Of a DNA stretch of 64,000 nt, positions 35,223 to 47,559 are shown one piece after another; within the stretch, counting starts at the first letter, position 1; each line of letters starts with the position of its first letter. A program made the translations under genes and the position numbers. The notes beneath the pieces were generated by a model. That model was not told the DNA's origin, ran no database searches, and saw nothing but the letters and a program-made list of their open reading frames with translations. Location: NCBI GenBank assembly GCA_941918925.1, contig OW799233.1:177103235-177167234 (forward strand). The letters are read 5' to 3'. The DNA is from Phyto melanocephala. Its lineage: Eukaryota > Arthropoda > Insecta > Diptera > Rhinophoridae.

Positions 35223-35390
35223 ATGGATCGCCTTACAAAAGACCAACGTGTTGTAATTGTAAAAACTTATTACAAAAATTGGAAAAGTAATGCTGAGTCT
35301 GTTCGCAAGTTTTGAAGAATTTTCGCTTAAGAAAGTGACTTACTTAATGTGTCAACCATTCGAAGAGTGGTGAGAGTGGTGAGTGTTTCG
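35223..35390 (+). pseudogene. Mariner-like transposase N-terminus (fragment)
   Basis: The ATG at 35223 begins MDRLTKDQRVVIVKTYYKN, then SNAESVRKF, a stop, and VSTIRRVV in a nearby frame. Known: (M)ERYTxEQRxxIVKxYYxNGES is the first helix-turn-helix of the mariner-like family seen at 59948 and 54660. The fragment is separated from the rest of the transposase (36310 onward) by about 0.9 kb of inserted DNA. Confidence 0.65.
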
Positions 35391-36305
35391 CTTCTGGACC
35401 CCTACAAGAACAGTGACGGTCACTTGACCGGTTATATGACTGGTATTAGTGACTGATATATCAGTTAAAGTTTCTATTAGTTTCTTAAGGGCAATGTGAA
35501 AAAAATGACTGAAACTTTTGTGTACATGTGATTTTGCGTCTTTTTCTTACTTATTAGTTCTGTCGACTGCAAAACATATATCTGAATTACTTACACTACA
35601 GCTGATTCAAATCAAAAATAATATAAATAGTAGTCACACTTAACTTATATATCGGTCAAAGCTAACCAGGTATATATTTTACTCGTACAATAAAACAAAA
35701 TTTATTATCTTTTATATTATTTATTATTATATATTTCATTACATTTAATTTATTATTACCATTAATACGTAATTTCACTGCTTCCTGGATGAACTCAATT
35801 TAATCCTTTTCCAATGTATTAGCGTCATTGGTATTATGGCTGGAATTGTTAAAAATAAAAATTATGAAAATATGCAAAAGCGTATACATATTTATAATTG
35901 GCTGCTACCTTTCGTACTTACCTTTTATTTCTTGTGTATTTTATTAAAAAAACCTCGTCGAAAGAAATACAAATTGTTTAATAAAAATTACTTTTTGTTC
36001 CACTGAATTAAAAATTTTTCACAATAATTTTCCAATTTTAAACGTCAAGAAATCAACATACGTTATTTGTCTCACTCTTGCATACGCATTATTTTTTCTG
36101 TAGCAGGATTTATATATTAAATTGCTACAATAGTGTTAGTACAAACATTTTGTATGTGTTAGTTTCAGTCATTCATTTCTTGTACGAACACTAAAACTTA
36201 TGAGCGCCAAGAAACCGGTTGGTCTCTTTTTGATTCTGTAAGTTTTAGTGTCGCCGAAAACCCGATAACCCGATAACCCGAAAACATCAATTCGTTCTCA
36301 ACAAC
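35391..36305. mobile_element. Insertion splitting the mariner-like relic
   Basis: About 0.9 kb of unrelated DNA lies between two parts of one transposase. Inverted AATGACTGAAAC (35503..35514) and GTTTCAGTCATT (36162..36173) lie near its two ends, and the right margin has three 8-bp units CCCGATAA (36261-36284). Exact limits and family are not resolved. Confidence 0.4.
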
Positions 36306-37030
36306 ATAAAATTTCATTAAACACTACGTAGCAAATTTTGACACAAGACCACCTCCTGCGTAGATAGTTCAGATTGGTCCGGAGCTTAAACCAGCTCTCT
36401 TGGAAGCTTAAACCAGCTCCCTTGAGAGTTCTTGATGATGAGCTTTTTCAGCGTCAGATTTTGTTGGGTACTGGGGCATTGTGAAGTTATCCGTAACGAA
36501 ATTGCAGACGAAATCATGAGCGGTGCAGCGTGACTAGGCTTGACGTTTGAAAATGACGTGGTAAGATTGTCAATAGTCCACTTTTTTGGCGCTTAGTGCG
36601 TGGATAATAGATAGGAGTGATATGACATGAAGGAAAAGAAGAGACTGCAGAGTGTCGAGAGCTTTATGGCCAGGGTAAACTCAGCAGATTCAATGGTTCT
36701 CCTGGACCTTGATGGGGTATGTCTAAGGGCCATTCTTGGGGATAAGTATTACAGGACGTTGTCCAAAAAGGTCTAGGAAGTGTGTCTTAGGGTTTAGCAC
36801 CCCCATTTCCGACCTACCAAACCAGCAGACCATGACAAGTGCTGACAATTTGTTCAATGGGTAATGGAATTAAATGATATCAATTGTATTTCTTTTATGC
36901 AATTCCATCTTAAATACTTCGTGAATACACAAAATTGTCAAAACTTCTTATGCAATTTATTAAAAACAAATGCAGCAACTACGGGTAAATCTCTGGTGCT
37001 GATTTTAGTCATGCGGTGAGAATAAGCCAT
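36306..37030 (+). pseudogene. Continuation of the split mariner-like transposase, itself interrupted
   Basis: At about 36310-36360 the translation resembles the QILTxDLxLH segment between the two N-terminal DNA-binding parts. At about 36900-36940, FVNTQNCQN matches the stretch after the first catalytic Asp. Between them lies non-LTR sequence (listed separately). The order and strand agree with the fragment at 35223. Confidence 0.55.
36460..36835 (+). pseudogene. RNase H tail of an R1/jockey-like non-LTR element
   Basis: One frame reads CWVLGHCEVIRNEIADE, matching the WVPGHxGIxGNExADE box at the end of the RNase H domain of non-LTR ORF2 proteins. Another frame downstream reads ESFMARVNSADSMVLLDLD, a plausible linker toward the C-terminal part. 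Stops occur on both sides. This fragment sits inside a mariner-like relic. Confidence 0.6.
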
Positions 37031-39384
37031 ATTTTTTTAAGATGAGGGCAAACTTGCAGTGATTTTGAACTTCATTCGTTATTCGAACATAATTATTTCT
37101 TCGATTGATTATAATTTAATTTGTAGCCATTAGTCGATATTTTGCTGTCATCTATATGTTTAATGCATAAGTTTTAGAAACCTTGATGAAGTGTTCTCTC
37201 TCAAAAACAAATTCTAATTTTTTTTCTGGCAGCTTTGTGCTCCCTAATTTTACGCAATCCTAAGTGTAAAACAAATATTTAATATGCAGCATACATATAT
37301 GAAATTTACTTTTAGTTTAGAAGTTTTTCTAGCTTTTTTTGTGATATTTTTTTAAACTCTTATTTAAAAAGATGGTAACAAATGAACACAATGCAATCTA
37401 GTAAAATCATGCATGTACACGCACGTGTGGCCACTTGTGGCAACAATGTCAGCTTTGTGGTTAAACAGTAATCAATTTAAAATAACAATTGAATTGTCTC
37501 TTTCTCGTTTTTTATGATTTCATTAAGACCTCAGAATTGAAAGTACAAAACTTATCGTGCAAAGCGAGAGAGAGAGAAACACACTGGTAGACCAACAGCC
37601 AGGCAAAATGGACACACTAAATGCCAACAATAATATTACTGCCAACACTAAATATATACACCCATATAAAAATAACCCACACTAGAACACTTACATTTAA
37701 ATAATCGTACATAAAAAATCCAACTAATAAAAGTCCTTATGAATGTAATTGTGTGTGTGTGTATTTTAAATTTAACACTCATATATTTAAACAAAAACAC
37801 TACCAAACAAACATATGTTTTAAATGTCCGTTTCCTTTTCCGTTCCATGCCCATTCATCGGTTCAACTTGGATCATTTTGTAGAAAATTGTAAAGGTTTT
37901 ATTATTGTTGTTGTGTCATTGCGGGTGGTTTTACATCTACATATGTACATAGTACTTACATATACATACGTTTGCTTGTGTGTATAATTTTAAATAGTTT
38001 TGTTGATTTTCATTGTTGCTGTTTTATGTTTGTTTGTTGCAGTTGTTTATTTTATTGCAGTTGTTAAATAAATTGTTGCATAATTGGATTACCAATAATA
38101 TTAAATTGTATTTAAAATTTATAAGTGTGACTATAAAAAAGGTTACCACATAACAACAACAACTATTTATATGTAATCTTGTATATGGTTGTAGGTTTTT
38201 TTTGCAAATAAAAAAGAGTACACTCGACCACCAAAATTGAATTTTTGTTGTCCGAGTCGAATTTTAGTTTGTGTGTTTTTTCACTATAAGCAACAGAATT
38301 TCTAAAAAATTTTTTTATATAATTTAACTTAAACAAGTGGAGTTTTTTCTACATGGTGCCTGTCCGTCAAGGTCAAGGTTATGTTTTATTTTTATATTAT
38401 CTTTAATGAAAAAAAATATTGAGATAAATAATATTTTAGGATTACAAACCTTTGCTTGACCTCATTAACACTACAACTTTCATAAACGGTTTAGTTTACA
38501 AATTATTATTGACATTGGCTTCCTATTGCATATATTTTTGTTTGTTTATTTTCTAGCAATTATGTAAATTCAATTGTAACAACACAATAAATACTTATTT
38601 CAGAAAATGTGTAATTGTGTGGCCTCTCTACACTAGACTAAAATATACTGTGTATTTACGAACACTGTGACTGCTGCATGTGCTTGTGAATATGCACGTC
38701 CAGCATGTTGAACGATTAATGTTATTTATGTGGAAATTAATTTTTAAATAATTTATTATCAACTGCAACTCCTTTAAATTGTTAGTGTTGTTGGCTTATA
38801 AATTGTATTTTTATTTAATATAAAGTCTCCTTTTTTATTTTTATTATTAGAAAAATTAAATTTTTTATAATGCTTGCGATAATGATAAAATGAAAATTAT
38901 ATTCTGACTGTTTTTTTAGCATTAACATTATACATTTTTTTGTATCATTTGTCAGAGAAAGTGTGATATTTTATGAATGAAAAATTATAATTAAAATGAA
39001 AAGGATGTTAATTTTTAATGAGAAAGAGGACATTGGGACTTTGAATATATTTTGTTAATAAAATTAAAATAAATTATATCTCTTACATTCATTGAGTTTT
39101 ATCTAGTATTTACCTGTTAAATTTTATTTATAGTTTTATATGTTAATGTCACTTAGTATTATCCAAAATTGTAGGCTTGTATTTTTAACAAAAATGAATT
39201 TTTTGGTTAATGTTAATGACATATGTCCTTCTATCCTTATATAATCCCATTCTCGATTAGGATATTTGTGGTATAGGAAAGCTTTATCTGTACCTTTTAA
39301 GAGACTTAAGTAATGTAATTTTAGTTTTTAGTTTACACTTATCTCATCCCTTTTTAAGTTGAATATGGTTCTGCAATATACCTA
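37031..39384. other. Gene-free stretch
   Basis: Non-coding A/T-rich DNA with short GA and GT runs near 37565 and 37750. No gene is supported. Confidence 0.45.
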
Positions 39385-39433
39385 AGTAGTTGCCCAGTGT
39401 ACGGTTTTTATACCCTTCAAAACATAGTGTATA

Positions 39434-41395
39434 CAGTATTTATCGGTTATATGCATTTCTAAAAGTGCACAGCTTTCTGTGCATATAAGCGCGAAATGCA
39501 AATATAAAAACACGTTTATATGCATATACGGTGCTTATAAAAAAGCTCGTTAATATGCATAAGCAGTGCATATAAAAAAACTCTGATATTTCCATAAAGG
39601 GTGCATATAAAAAAGTAGACAAAATCTATCCAAATTTGTATACATATACATACATACATATATATGTATTAGTTTTAAAGAAAAAAATACTAATTTTTAA
39701 AAAAATCTGTTATTTTCTTTTGTACATTTTTGCAGCAGCTCTCAAAAATAAATTGTTCAATTTTTTACAATTAATTAATCAATCCATTTCTTGCTTGAAG
39801 AAAACACCGTAAATTACTTAAATATTCCACTGCATTACTTGCAGATGAAATTGGTACATACTCATTGTCATCATCCTCGTTAGCTTGATTGAAGCTCAGA
39901 AACGATTTTCTCCTCGTTAGGAGGTAAATTTTCGTCCTGAGTTTTAAAATTTTCAAATTCAGCTCCAAATTCTAAACCAGAGTCAGCAGTTATAATTATT
40001 TCATCTTCGCGATATTTTATCGCTGGCAGCTCGTGAGATTCCGAAACAAACTTACACCGAAATATATAAAAAGTCATATAAATGGAAAACAATAAGCCTG
40101 TATCTTTTAAAATTAACTTTTTAAAGCAGTTAAAAATGGTACTAGGAGCTACCATCCAATATGCTCGCTTGGCTATATATAATGCTGCTAACATATCAAG
40201 GCTTTTCTTGAAATCTCTAAAAAGCATATTTGCTTACGTATTATATTTTGTCGATGGTATGCCTTGAAAGCATGAATGATCCCCTGATCTAAAGGCTGAG
40301 GTGATATATGCTGATAAATATCGATCGTCAACGTTCTTTAAACTTATCTGCTTTTGCGCTGTGGCATTGTCTACGAATAAGATTACTTTTCTATTTTGTT
40401 GAATCATTTCTTCATCAAAAGCTAGCATTATTTCAGTCCAAATGCCTGTGTCATCCATGTCTTGTTTTGCGAAAAATACTTAATTTTTTTATTTTTAAAA
40501 CATCGAGGCTGTTTTGGTTTACCTTTGGCAAACATAATCACCAGTTGCATTGCACGGAAGGAGTAAAGTTTTACGTTCTTTTGATGACGTCATTCCAGAA
40601 ATTTTAAAACCACTCCTATTGAGTGTTGATGAGGGCAATGCTTTGAAAATTATTCCCGTTTCATCGGTATTAAATATGTAACTTAACTTCTATCCAGCGG
40701 TCAAATTTGGGAGAATTTCTTGAATATTGTCAACAGCTTGCTTATCATCAGATCTTGCCGCACCATAAGTATTTTTTAAACTAATCCCCTCTCTCCGTTG
40801 CCATCGGTATAGCCAGCCAGGTGTAGGATATAAATTTTCGTTCAGGGCAATGTCAAATTGTTTGGCCTTTTTCATTAGCATATTGTTTGACACTACAGCG
40901 GCAGACAACCTTATTTGATCAAATTATTTCGATAATGCTTTGTCCTTTTTTTTTATTTTTTTATTTTCGACTAGATTTTTGCTTTGCGACATATTGCATG
41001 TTTTGCTGCTTTGAATAATAGAACTTCTGTCTCTTAGAATACGATTTACGGTGTCGATTGAGCATCCATACTTTTTACAAATATCTTGTTTAGTATAATC
41101 TTTAATATGATTTATAATTGAAAGCTTTTGTTTTATAGACATGCATATTCGTTTGCTAGCACTCATTTTTCATCGCATTTATTCATATTTAATGCATATA
41201 GAAGACAATTTCTTATGTAATTTATTCAAATTATATTGAAATTATGGTGCATAAAAGCGATAAATGCATATAAGCGAAATGCATATAGACGAAATTTTTA
41301 TGTATATTTTAAATTACAAGCTGAAATTGCACAGGCTTGGATGCATAAAAGCGAGAAATGCTTATAACCGACGTGCATATAAGCGATAAATACTG
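39434..41395 (-). mobile_element. pogo/Tigger-like element, 1962 bp, TA-flanked
   Basis: Seen: left end CAGTATTTATCG, inverted right end the same, and TA on both sides (39432-39433 and 41396-41397). Subterminal TATATGCA/TGCATATAA motifs recur many times near both ends. Known: CAG ends with TA duplications fit the pogo branch of Tc1/mariner. It carries one decayed CENP-B-type transposase on the minus strand and is inserted in a GTCCGTCTGTC-type repeat. Confidence 0.85.
39800..41166 (-). pseudogene. pogo/Tigger (CENP-B family) transposase, frameshifted
   Basis: Order on the minus strand: N-terminal HTH from 41166 (SIKQKLSIINHIKDY, then KYGCSIDTVNRILRD). CENP-B-type second DNA-binding domain from 40908 (KAKQFDIALNEN, then GWLYRWQRREGISLKN). 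First catalytic Asp in YIFNTDETGIIFK (about 40690-40640). Second in RKVILFVDNATAQ (about 40390-40350). Third in PQPLDQGIIHAFKAYHR (about 40300-40250), which is in another frame. C-terminal NCFKK follows near 40130. All three DDD residues can be read, but at least three frame changes and several stops make it inactive. Strongly matches the DDE_1 superfamily order. Confidence 0.85.
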
Positions 41396-41870
41396 TATAC
41401 CTATAACTTTATATATGAATTTGTCTATCTTTTTGTTACTTCTACAGTATTAATTTGAGTACCTAAATATGAAGTATATACATATATATATTCTGATTCT
41501 TTACAGATAAACAAGTCGATTACGCTATGTAAGTCTGTTTGTGTGAGTGTTGAAATCAACCTTTTGAAACCCCCATATATCCTACTGACTCTTATGTTGT
41601 ATAAACTTATAAGAAATACTTTCGAAAATTTGGGTAGTGAAATCCAGTAAAATCACGTTATAAATTTCCAGAATATTAACAAATAAACACGACAGCCTCT
41701 ATTTTTCCCAACTTTTTGCCAAAAAAATCTATATTTTTCATACCTAAGGTAATACGCGTTTGTTAATATTTATAGATATAATATGTCTCTCGAGACATTC
41801 GTAAAAAATGTTAGACAAATCACTAATCAGCAAAGTTATAGACAAGCTTTTTTTTTGGAAAAATATTTGT
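41396..41870. repeat. Dispersed repeat of the GTCCGTCTGTC type, copy 2 (split by the pogo element)
   Basis: Together with 39385..39433 (TTTTATACCCTTCAAAACA) it forms one repeat interrupted by the pogo element. Phrases such as GTTGAAATCAACCTTTTGAA and AACACGACAGCCTC recur at 60545 and 16690 in altered form. Confidence 0.55.
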
Positions 41871-42019
41871 CTTTTAAATATTAATTATTTCTTGAGGTCT
41901 TAGATAAATTTTGGACACAAAAAAGTCAGCTTATGTTTATGTTAATGTCTATGTCATTGACACATGTCTACTACTAGTCTAAGTCTACTATTTATTTAGA
42001 AGTTTATAAGAACGTAAAT

Positions 42020-42429
42020 GTGACCTTCTCCGAGTAAAGGGACCAAGTGTGTTAAAATGAAGTTTTTAGAAAAACTCATTTATCACTGTGAACATAACAT
42101 TCAGTTGGGAAGTGTGATTTAGTATGGTTAGTTATGATTGGGTGGCAACTTGTATGACGTCAGTCCTATGTGGTGACGTATTTTTTTTTTTTGCTTTTAG
42201 TACGACAATACCTTTGCTGTTGTTGCTGCTCTGTTTGTTATGATCTCGATACTTGATTCGTAAGCCGCAAACAGTGACCGACGCAACGACGTCTTTATAG
42301 GTTTAATAAATTTTCATCAGAAATCTAACTCATTTTATCTTATTCTACAACCTTTTAGGTACCATAATCCACTCTTAAGTCCAAACCCGTTTTTCGACAC
42401 ACTAGGTCCCTTTTCTCGGAGAAGGTCAC
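42020..42429. mobile_element. MITE, 410 bp, about 33-bp terminal inverted repeats
   Basis: Ends GTGACCTTCTCCGAG and the inverted CTCGGAGAAGGTCAC continue inward with AAAGGGACC and about 8 more bp, with three mismatches. AAAT flanks both sides (42016-42019 and 42430-42433), a candidate target duplication. No coding capacity. Superfamily not determined. Confidence 0.7.
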
Positions 42430-42920
42430 AAATACTATTTTTGTCATAAATATTTGTCAAATTTATAAAGAGTTTACATTAGGTTTATAAAACCAATTTT
42501 ATATTGAATCTTAATGTATAAACCTAAGATAAAGCTGTTCAGATTTTTATGAATTAGACAGCATTTTCCAATTCACAACCTTTTGTAAAAAGTTCGCTTC
42601 ATAGGTAGCACAAAGGATTTATATAATAGGCCTACCTTATATTCTACGAACATGCAAAAATTCTCCTTATATGGTAGCTATGAAACTTAAACAAGCAATA
42701 GATTTAGCAACAAGTGCGTAAACTATTGTTTGTAGACTGCCTTTTCAACGCTTGCTGTCCTCGAAAAGAGCCACTACTTTATACTTAGCATGTGGACAAA
42801 CGATTGAATCGACAGTCGTCATTAATTAATTGAAAAAGTTCCTGATCTATTGTTCGAAGAACATATTATAACGAATTTATATTAAAATGTATAAAGTAAA
42901 AAGTATAAAACGTATTGGTT
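42430..42920. other. Stretch without a certain feature
   Basis: Mostly non-coding. The part from about 42700 may be the decayed N-terminal half of the Tc1-like transposase that follows, but no motif is secure. Confidence 0.35.
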
Positions 42921-42929
42921 GTAGTATAA

Positions 42930-43330
42930 TAGTATTGCAGTGTTTTTTAAATCAACGTGGTGGTCCCATATAATTTATGAAAATAACTACGAATGCAGAC
43001 GTATATAAAAAAGATCTGGACGGGGTTATGTTACCATATGCCTCCGATAAAATGCCAATCAGGTGGATCTTTTAACAAGACAAATACTTCAATCACAGCG
43101 GCGAAACGACAAACAAGTGGCTCATTGATAATTTAATCAATATGATGGTGTGGCTAAAACTGTCGCCGGATTAAAACACCATTGAAAGTCTAAAGGCAGA
43201 CCTAAAGAATTCAGTATTTGCGATAAAACTGATAAGTACAGAAGGCATATGGCAAGTTGTAAATGAAATATAAAATTTCATTCCTGTAGAAAGACATCAA
43301 AACTAAATAAATTCCGCGGGAAGCGTTGTA
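42930..43330 (+). pseudogene. Tc1-like (DD34E-type) transposase relic, C-terminal half
   Basis: The frame reads TNADVYKKDLDGVMLPYASD, then MPIRWIFQQDKYFNHS (second catalytic Asp in QQD), then LSPD, a stop, NTIESLKADLKN (third acidic residue, Glu, in TIE), then ERHQN. Known: Tc1 family members have FQQDNDPKHT and SPDLNPIENLW at these places. Distinct from the mariner-like copies. No terminal repeats were located. Confidence 0.75.
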
Positions 43331-43551
43331 CTGCCGTAATGGCAAGTAAAATACATTCACAGAAGTATTAGAAATTTACTTTTATATTATTTCTATATTT
43401 TTGAAGAAAAACACAGAAGTGAAATATCTTAGTTTTGCATAATTTTCTTAAAACAAAAAATTTTTTTTTCAAATTGAATGAAGTGCTATTATTTAGGCCA
43501 ATTAATTTTTAAAGCTTTTTAGGATAAAATCTACGTTTTTAAACTCTTTAA

Positions 43552-44052
43552 AGCACGATGGCCACGTTCAAACTGAGTTGACAAATAATATGTATGTATT
43601 GGTAATATTTGGTTTTACTTAACACAGCAACGTATCAAACTCAAACCATCAAATTTCATTTGAAAACTGTTTTTAAAAGGAGAGAACGTATGGTTTATTT
43701 GGTCGCAAAATATTTTTAATGCTTACAAATTATTTTTTTTTTAGAAATATGAATTTTTCTCATCTCTGTTGCTGTATTCCTTGGATTTAACCTGCCATAA
43801 AGCAGGCGAACCACGGTATACTTCAATAAATTCAAGTATAAGTTTTTTTCCTCCATATTTTATTTAACCACAAAATTTTTACGCAGCAACACATCAAACT
43901 CGTTTCAAATCATAGTAGCGGCGCCAGTGAAAATCTAAATTGTTTTGATTTTCGTCAAACTCACATCGACATATACGTGTGAGATTTTTTTCACTAACAC
44001 AATCATAAAAAATTGAGTTTGACAAATCAGTTTGATACATGGCCATCGTGCT
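43552..44052. mobile_element. MITE, 501 bp, TAA-flanked (PIF/Harbinger-like)
   Basis: Ends AGCACGATGGCCA and the inverted TGGCCATCGTGCT (13 perfect) continue inward to about 26 bp with changes. TAA flanks both sides (43549-43551 and 44053-44055). A related phrase, GCAACRYATCAAACTC, occurs twice inside. Non-coding. Confidence 0.65.
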
Positions 44053-44055
44053 TAA

Positions 44056-45390
44056 ATAAATAATTATGTTTTGTTACTATTAAACTACTTACATCTCCGG
44101 ATTTGTTATTGTATTTTGGGTAAAATCAAAACAAAATTTTTCAAAATGTTGATAAATTTATTAATACTTTTAAGTTGGTGGTATTATTTTGACTGTAGCT
44201 AATTGCACTGCAGTAAATTACCATCTACTATCATTTCTTTAGTCCCAATGTATTCGTATAATTTTTTCTTGTTTTTGCTCCATAAAGTGTTAATATTTTA
44301 TTATTTAAAAAATATACATTTTATTTTCTTTGTGGTATGTGACACATAATTATAGTAATTCAGCAACAATAACTGCAGAATTGTGATATATTTTGCTTAA
44401 ATGCTTGAGTGAACAAATTACACACGTGCACTCAAACATATACAAGTATTTTAATAATAATTATTGAAATTTATATGCAAATATTAAAAACCTTATTTAT
44501 ACATACAGTAGATAGCAAAACTCGTAAGATTTTATATATTTAAATTGAATGTTTCTTTCTAATAAATTATGTTTTTTTATGCAATTTATTAATTTTTCTT
44601 GTTGAATTGTGGAATGATGGATAGGTAAAAGATGATGTCATGTGAGTTTTTGGGTCGCGGAAAATTCTAACAGCGGATGCTGCTGCAACATAGTTGGGTG
44701 GGCAAAACGAGAGTAAACACCTGACTCTCGTGAATTCTTCGTGTGGTGGAGTTTGTTATAGTATATGTATGGAAATAGTTTTTGTTGTATTTTGCAGTTT
44801 TGTTTTATGAGCGGATGCGTGGCCAGTAAGAGGGTTGGAACCTGCCTGAGCTATCGCCACGAATAGGCTAGCCGGAAACCTCATTGGGCTAAAACGGTTC
44901 GTAACATAAATGGTTTATATTGTTTAAGGGGGTGAATAGCAGAATTTCAGATATTAAATTTTTTTACGTTAAAACGTGTGCTTTAATTTTTATATTTTTC
45001 TTATGGCGATATTGTGGCTTTAAATGCAAATACTTTTGCTCTCCATTATAGTTTAATCTACTCATTCCCTGAGCACATAGATTTAACATATACAATTTCA
45101 TAAATTTACTCTTGTAAAATCTCACATTCGACTGCTTTTATTTATCTGTTTGAGCATTGAATTATTTGATTCGTATAATGACGTTCATTTTGGTAGTAGC
45201 AGAAAAACTTAATTGCAATTATGTGAGAAAAACAATAACAAAATTCATTGAACAGGCAAAAACATGACCTTGAATAAACTTATTGTCATTATAATCATTA
45301 TTGTCATCATTTCATGGTAAGTAAAGGGATTTACGCTTAATTAACGTTGGGAATTATTGGAAATCTATTTCCAAAACAAAAACAATTGGT
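44056..45390. other. Gene-free stretch with a GC-richer patch
   Basis: Mostly A/T-rich. Between about 44640 and 44910 composition rises (AGCGGATGCTGCTGCAAC, GAGCTATCGCCACG). It may be the 3' part of a retroelement, but no motif identifies it. Confidence 0.35.
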
Positions 45391-45394
45391 CGGA

Positions 45395-45935
45395 AATGAT
45401 ATCGATTTTGCCAAAAAAATCATCTTTTTCGATAAAGCTCCTTTTCATCTTATTGGGTACGTAAATAAGCAAAATTGCCATATTTGAGACTCAGAAAAAA
45501 CAAAGATGGTCTTACAGAAGCCAATACAGCCATTTCTAGTGACTGTTTGGCACAGCTTTTAGAGCGGAGTTATCATTGGCCCATATTTCTTTGAAAATGA
45601 GGACGGTGAATGATGGTTGTTTTAAACAGGATGGTGCAACTTCCTACACATCTTATGCCACAATCGATTTACGTTTGATGGCCGTTTGGTTAGACGAAAT
45701 GATGTCAATTGTTTGCCAAAAAGCTAAGACTTGACACCGTTAGACTAGTTTCTGTAGGGCGCCGTGAAAGACAAGTGTTATGCAGATAAACCAGAGATAA
45801 CTAAGCATTTGAAGTCCAATACTCGCGATGCCATCGTCGAGATATAATCCCATACACTACAAAATGGGTCCAATCGAATAAGTTACTATAAGACCGACCG
45901 CAGCAGCTATTCGAATGAAATAATATTTCATTTCC
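45395..45935 (+). pseudogene. Mariner-like transposase relic
   Basis: Reads DFAKKIIFFDKAPFHLIGYV then NKQNCHI (first catalytic region, IFSDEAHF in better copies). Then VTVWHSF, GVIIGPYFFENEDGE, a degraded QQDGA region (CAGGATGGTGCAAC), DLTPLD (third catalytic segment), VKDKCYADKPEITKHLKSN, and a C-terminal SSYSNEIIFHF. Several stops and frameshifts. Same broad family as the copies at 24050 and 59144. Confidence 0.75.
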
Positions 45936-45939
45936 AACC

Positions 45940-47559
45940 GGATTAATTGTACTTTACAACAAAAAAAAAAAAAAAATAATTTTGTCAAAATTTCAAAACG
46001 ATTTTGTTTTGTTGCATTTTTAAATTTAAACTTTTTAATGGCCCACCCTTTACAATTGTTAATATCGTTAATACCTGCAAGTAGTTTGTAAATAATAATA
46101 ATTAATAATAAAATTGTGTATTAAAACATGCTCAGATTTATGAGTATAAAATTGCCTCTCACGCACTGTTACCCATACACTGCGACAAATATTATGACGA
46201 GTCGAAAACCAACAATTAATGATTGATGTCCTGATTAATTACGACAACCGCAACCAAAGTCAATATACACAACAACATTTTAATATGTTCTACTAGTAAA
46301 GGAATGAATATGCGTGTGTATGTTTGTAAGTAGAGTTTAAAAATAAAAATTATTATTAATTGCTTTTACAGCTACATTGAGGTTTATTCTTATTTACAAT
46401 TCAGAGAATCCCTCCCTACAAGTACTTTGTAATTTAAGCAGTAGGACGGATGGATGGTTACATATACAATCATTAATTGTCGAATAGTTGTAAAGTGGTA
46501 AGGGGGCGTAAAAACGACATTAACTGCCTGTTTATGTGATTGCGATCGAAATTTTCATACTTACAAATACGTTAAAATAAAAACAAATTTTTAGTTTTTG
46601 TTGTTGTTTTCAATATATTTCTAAGAATGAAAAATTCGTTCGCATTTAGATAAACAATATTGTAACAGAATTATAGTAAACTAAGTAAGAGATTGCTAGA
46701 AGTTATAATTCAAATCATTAATACACTCGGAAAATTTCAAAGGCTTTTTTAAAAATCTAATATTATTTTAGTCTTTAATATTGAAAGCATTTTGATCAAC
46801 TATTTTTATTTATTCTTTTAGGCATTTTAATATTTTCTCTTTCATATATTCATTTCATTTTAAATTTGTGATATCTCGCCAAAACATTTAACGTTGCTCT
46901 CTTTTTCTATCTAATTTTATTTTTATTCTGTCAAATACTTTTTTTGATTCTAAATATTTTTCACTTTTTCCATAGTTATTCAAAAAATTTACCGTAGCAG
47001 TATGTAATTTTTTCGTCCTTTGTGCTTTTTTTTTTAACGAGAATATGGAATTTGTGAATAATTGTAAAGTTTTTGTTTTTAAAAGTTGTATTTTTTGCCT
47101 GTTCATGTTTTTATTTATCAACACTTTACAGACAAATACACAAAATAATATCAACACATGTGTACATATAACGTATGTTTGCATTTTCGTCAAAGACTAC
47201 AATTGTATTGAGGTGTAATGTGCTTAGAAACAAATACCCTATATCAAAGCATGTTAAATGTTATTGAGAAATTAATGTTATTCATTATAACAGATCTTAT
47301 AACAGCAAATAAGTTTTTACTCCCTGCGAAAGAAATTCGACTAGTTTTCAAATAAAGTACCAATATCTATTTTCTTATTCATTGAATAATAATCTAAAAG
47401 CCAAATAGGTCTTATGCTAAAAACACAAAGGCGACCGCATAAATGACTACAACTGTCTGCAACATAATTACATTGAAGGCGCTAGCAACATGGTAATAAG
47501 CTGATAAGAACGGCATCAACTGTGTTGCAAAAAACTTAATGGCTATAACTAACACCTGA
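45940..47559. other. Gene-free stretch
   Basis: An A-run (45960-45976) follows the mariner-like relic. The Lys-rich 101-codon minus frame at 46888..47193 shows no family features. No gene is supported. Confidence 0.45.

Noticed and set aside
36261..36284. Three CCCGATAA-type units considered as a CRISPR-like or telomere-like array
   Set aside because: Units are 8 bp with no spacers and occur once. A short tandem repeat at an insertion margin is the simpler reading.
46888..47193. 101-codon Lys-rich ORF on the minus strand
   Set aside because: Composition follows the T-rich plus strand; no motif, no splice or start support.
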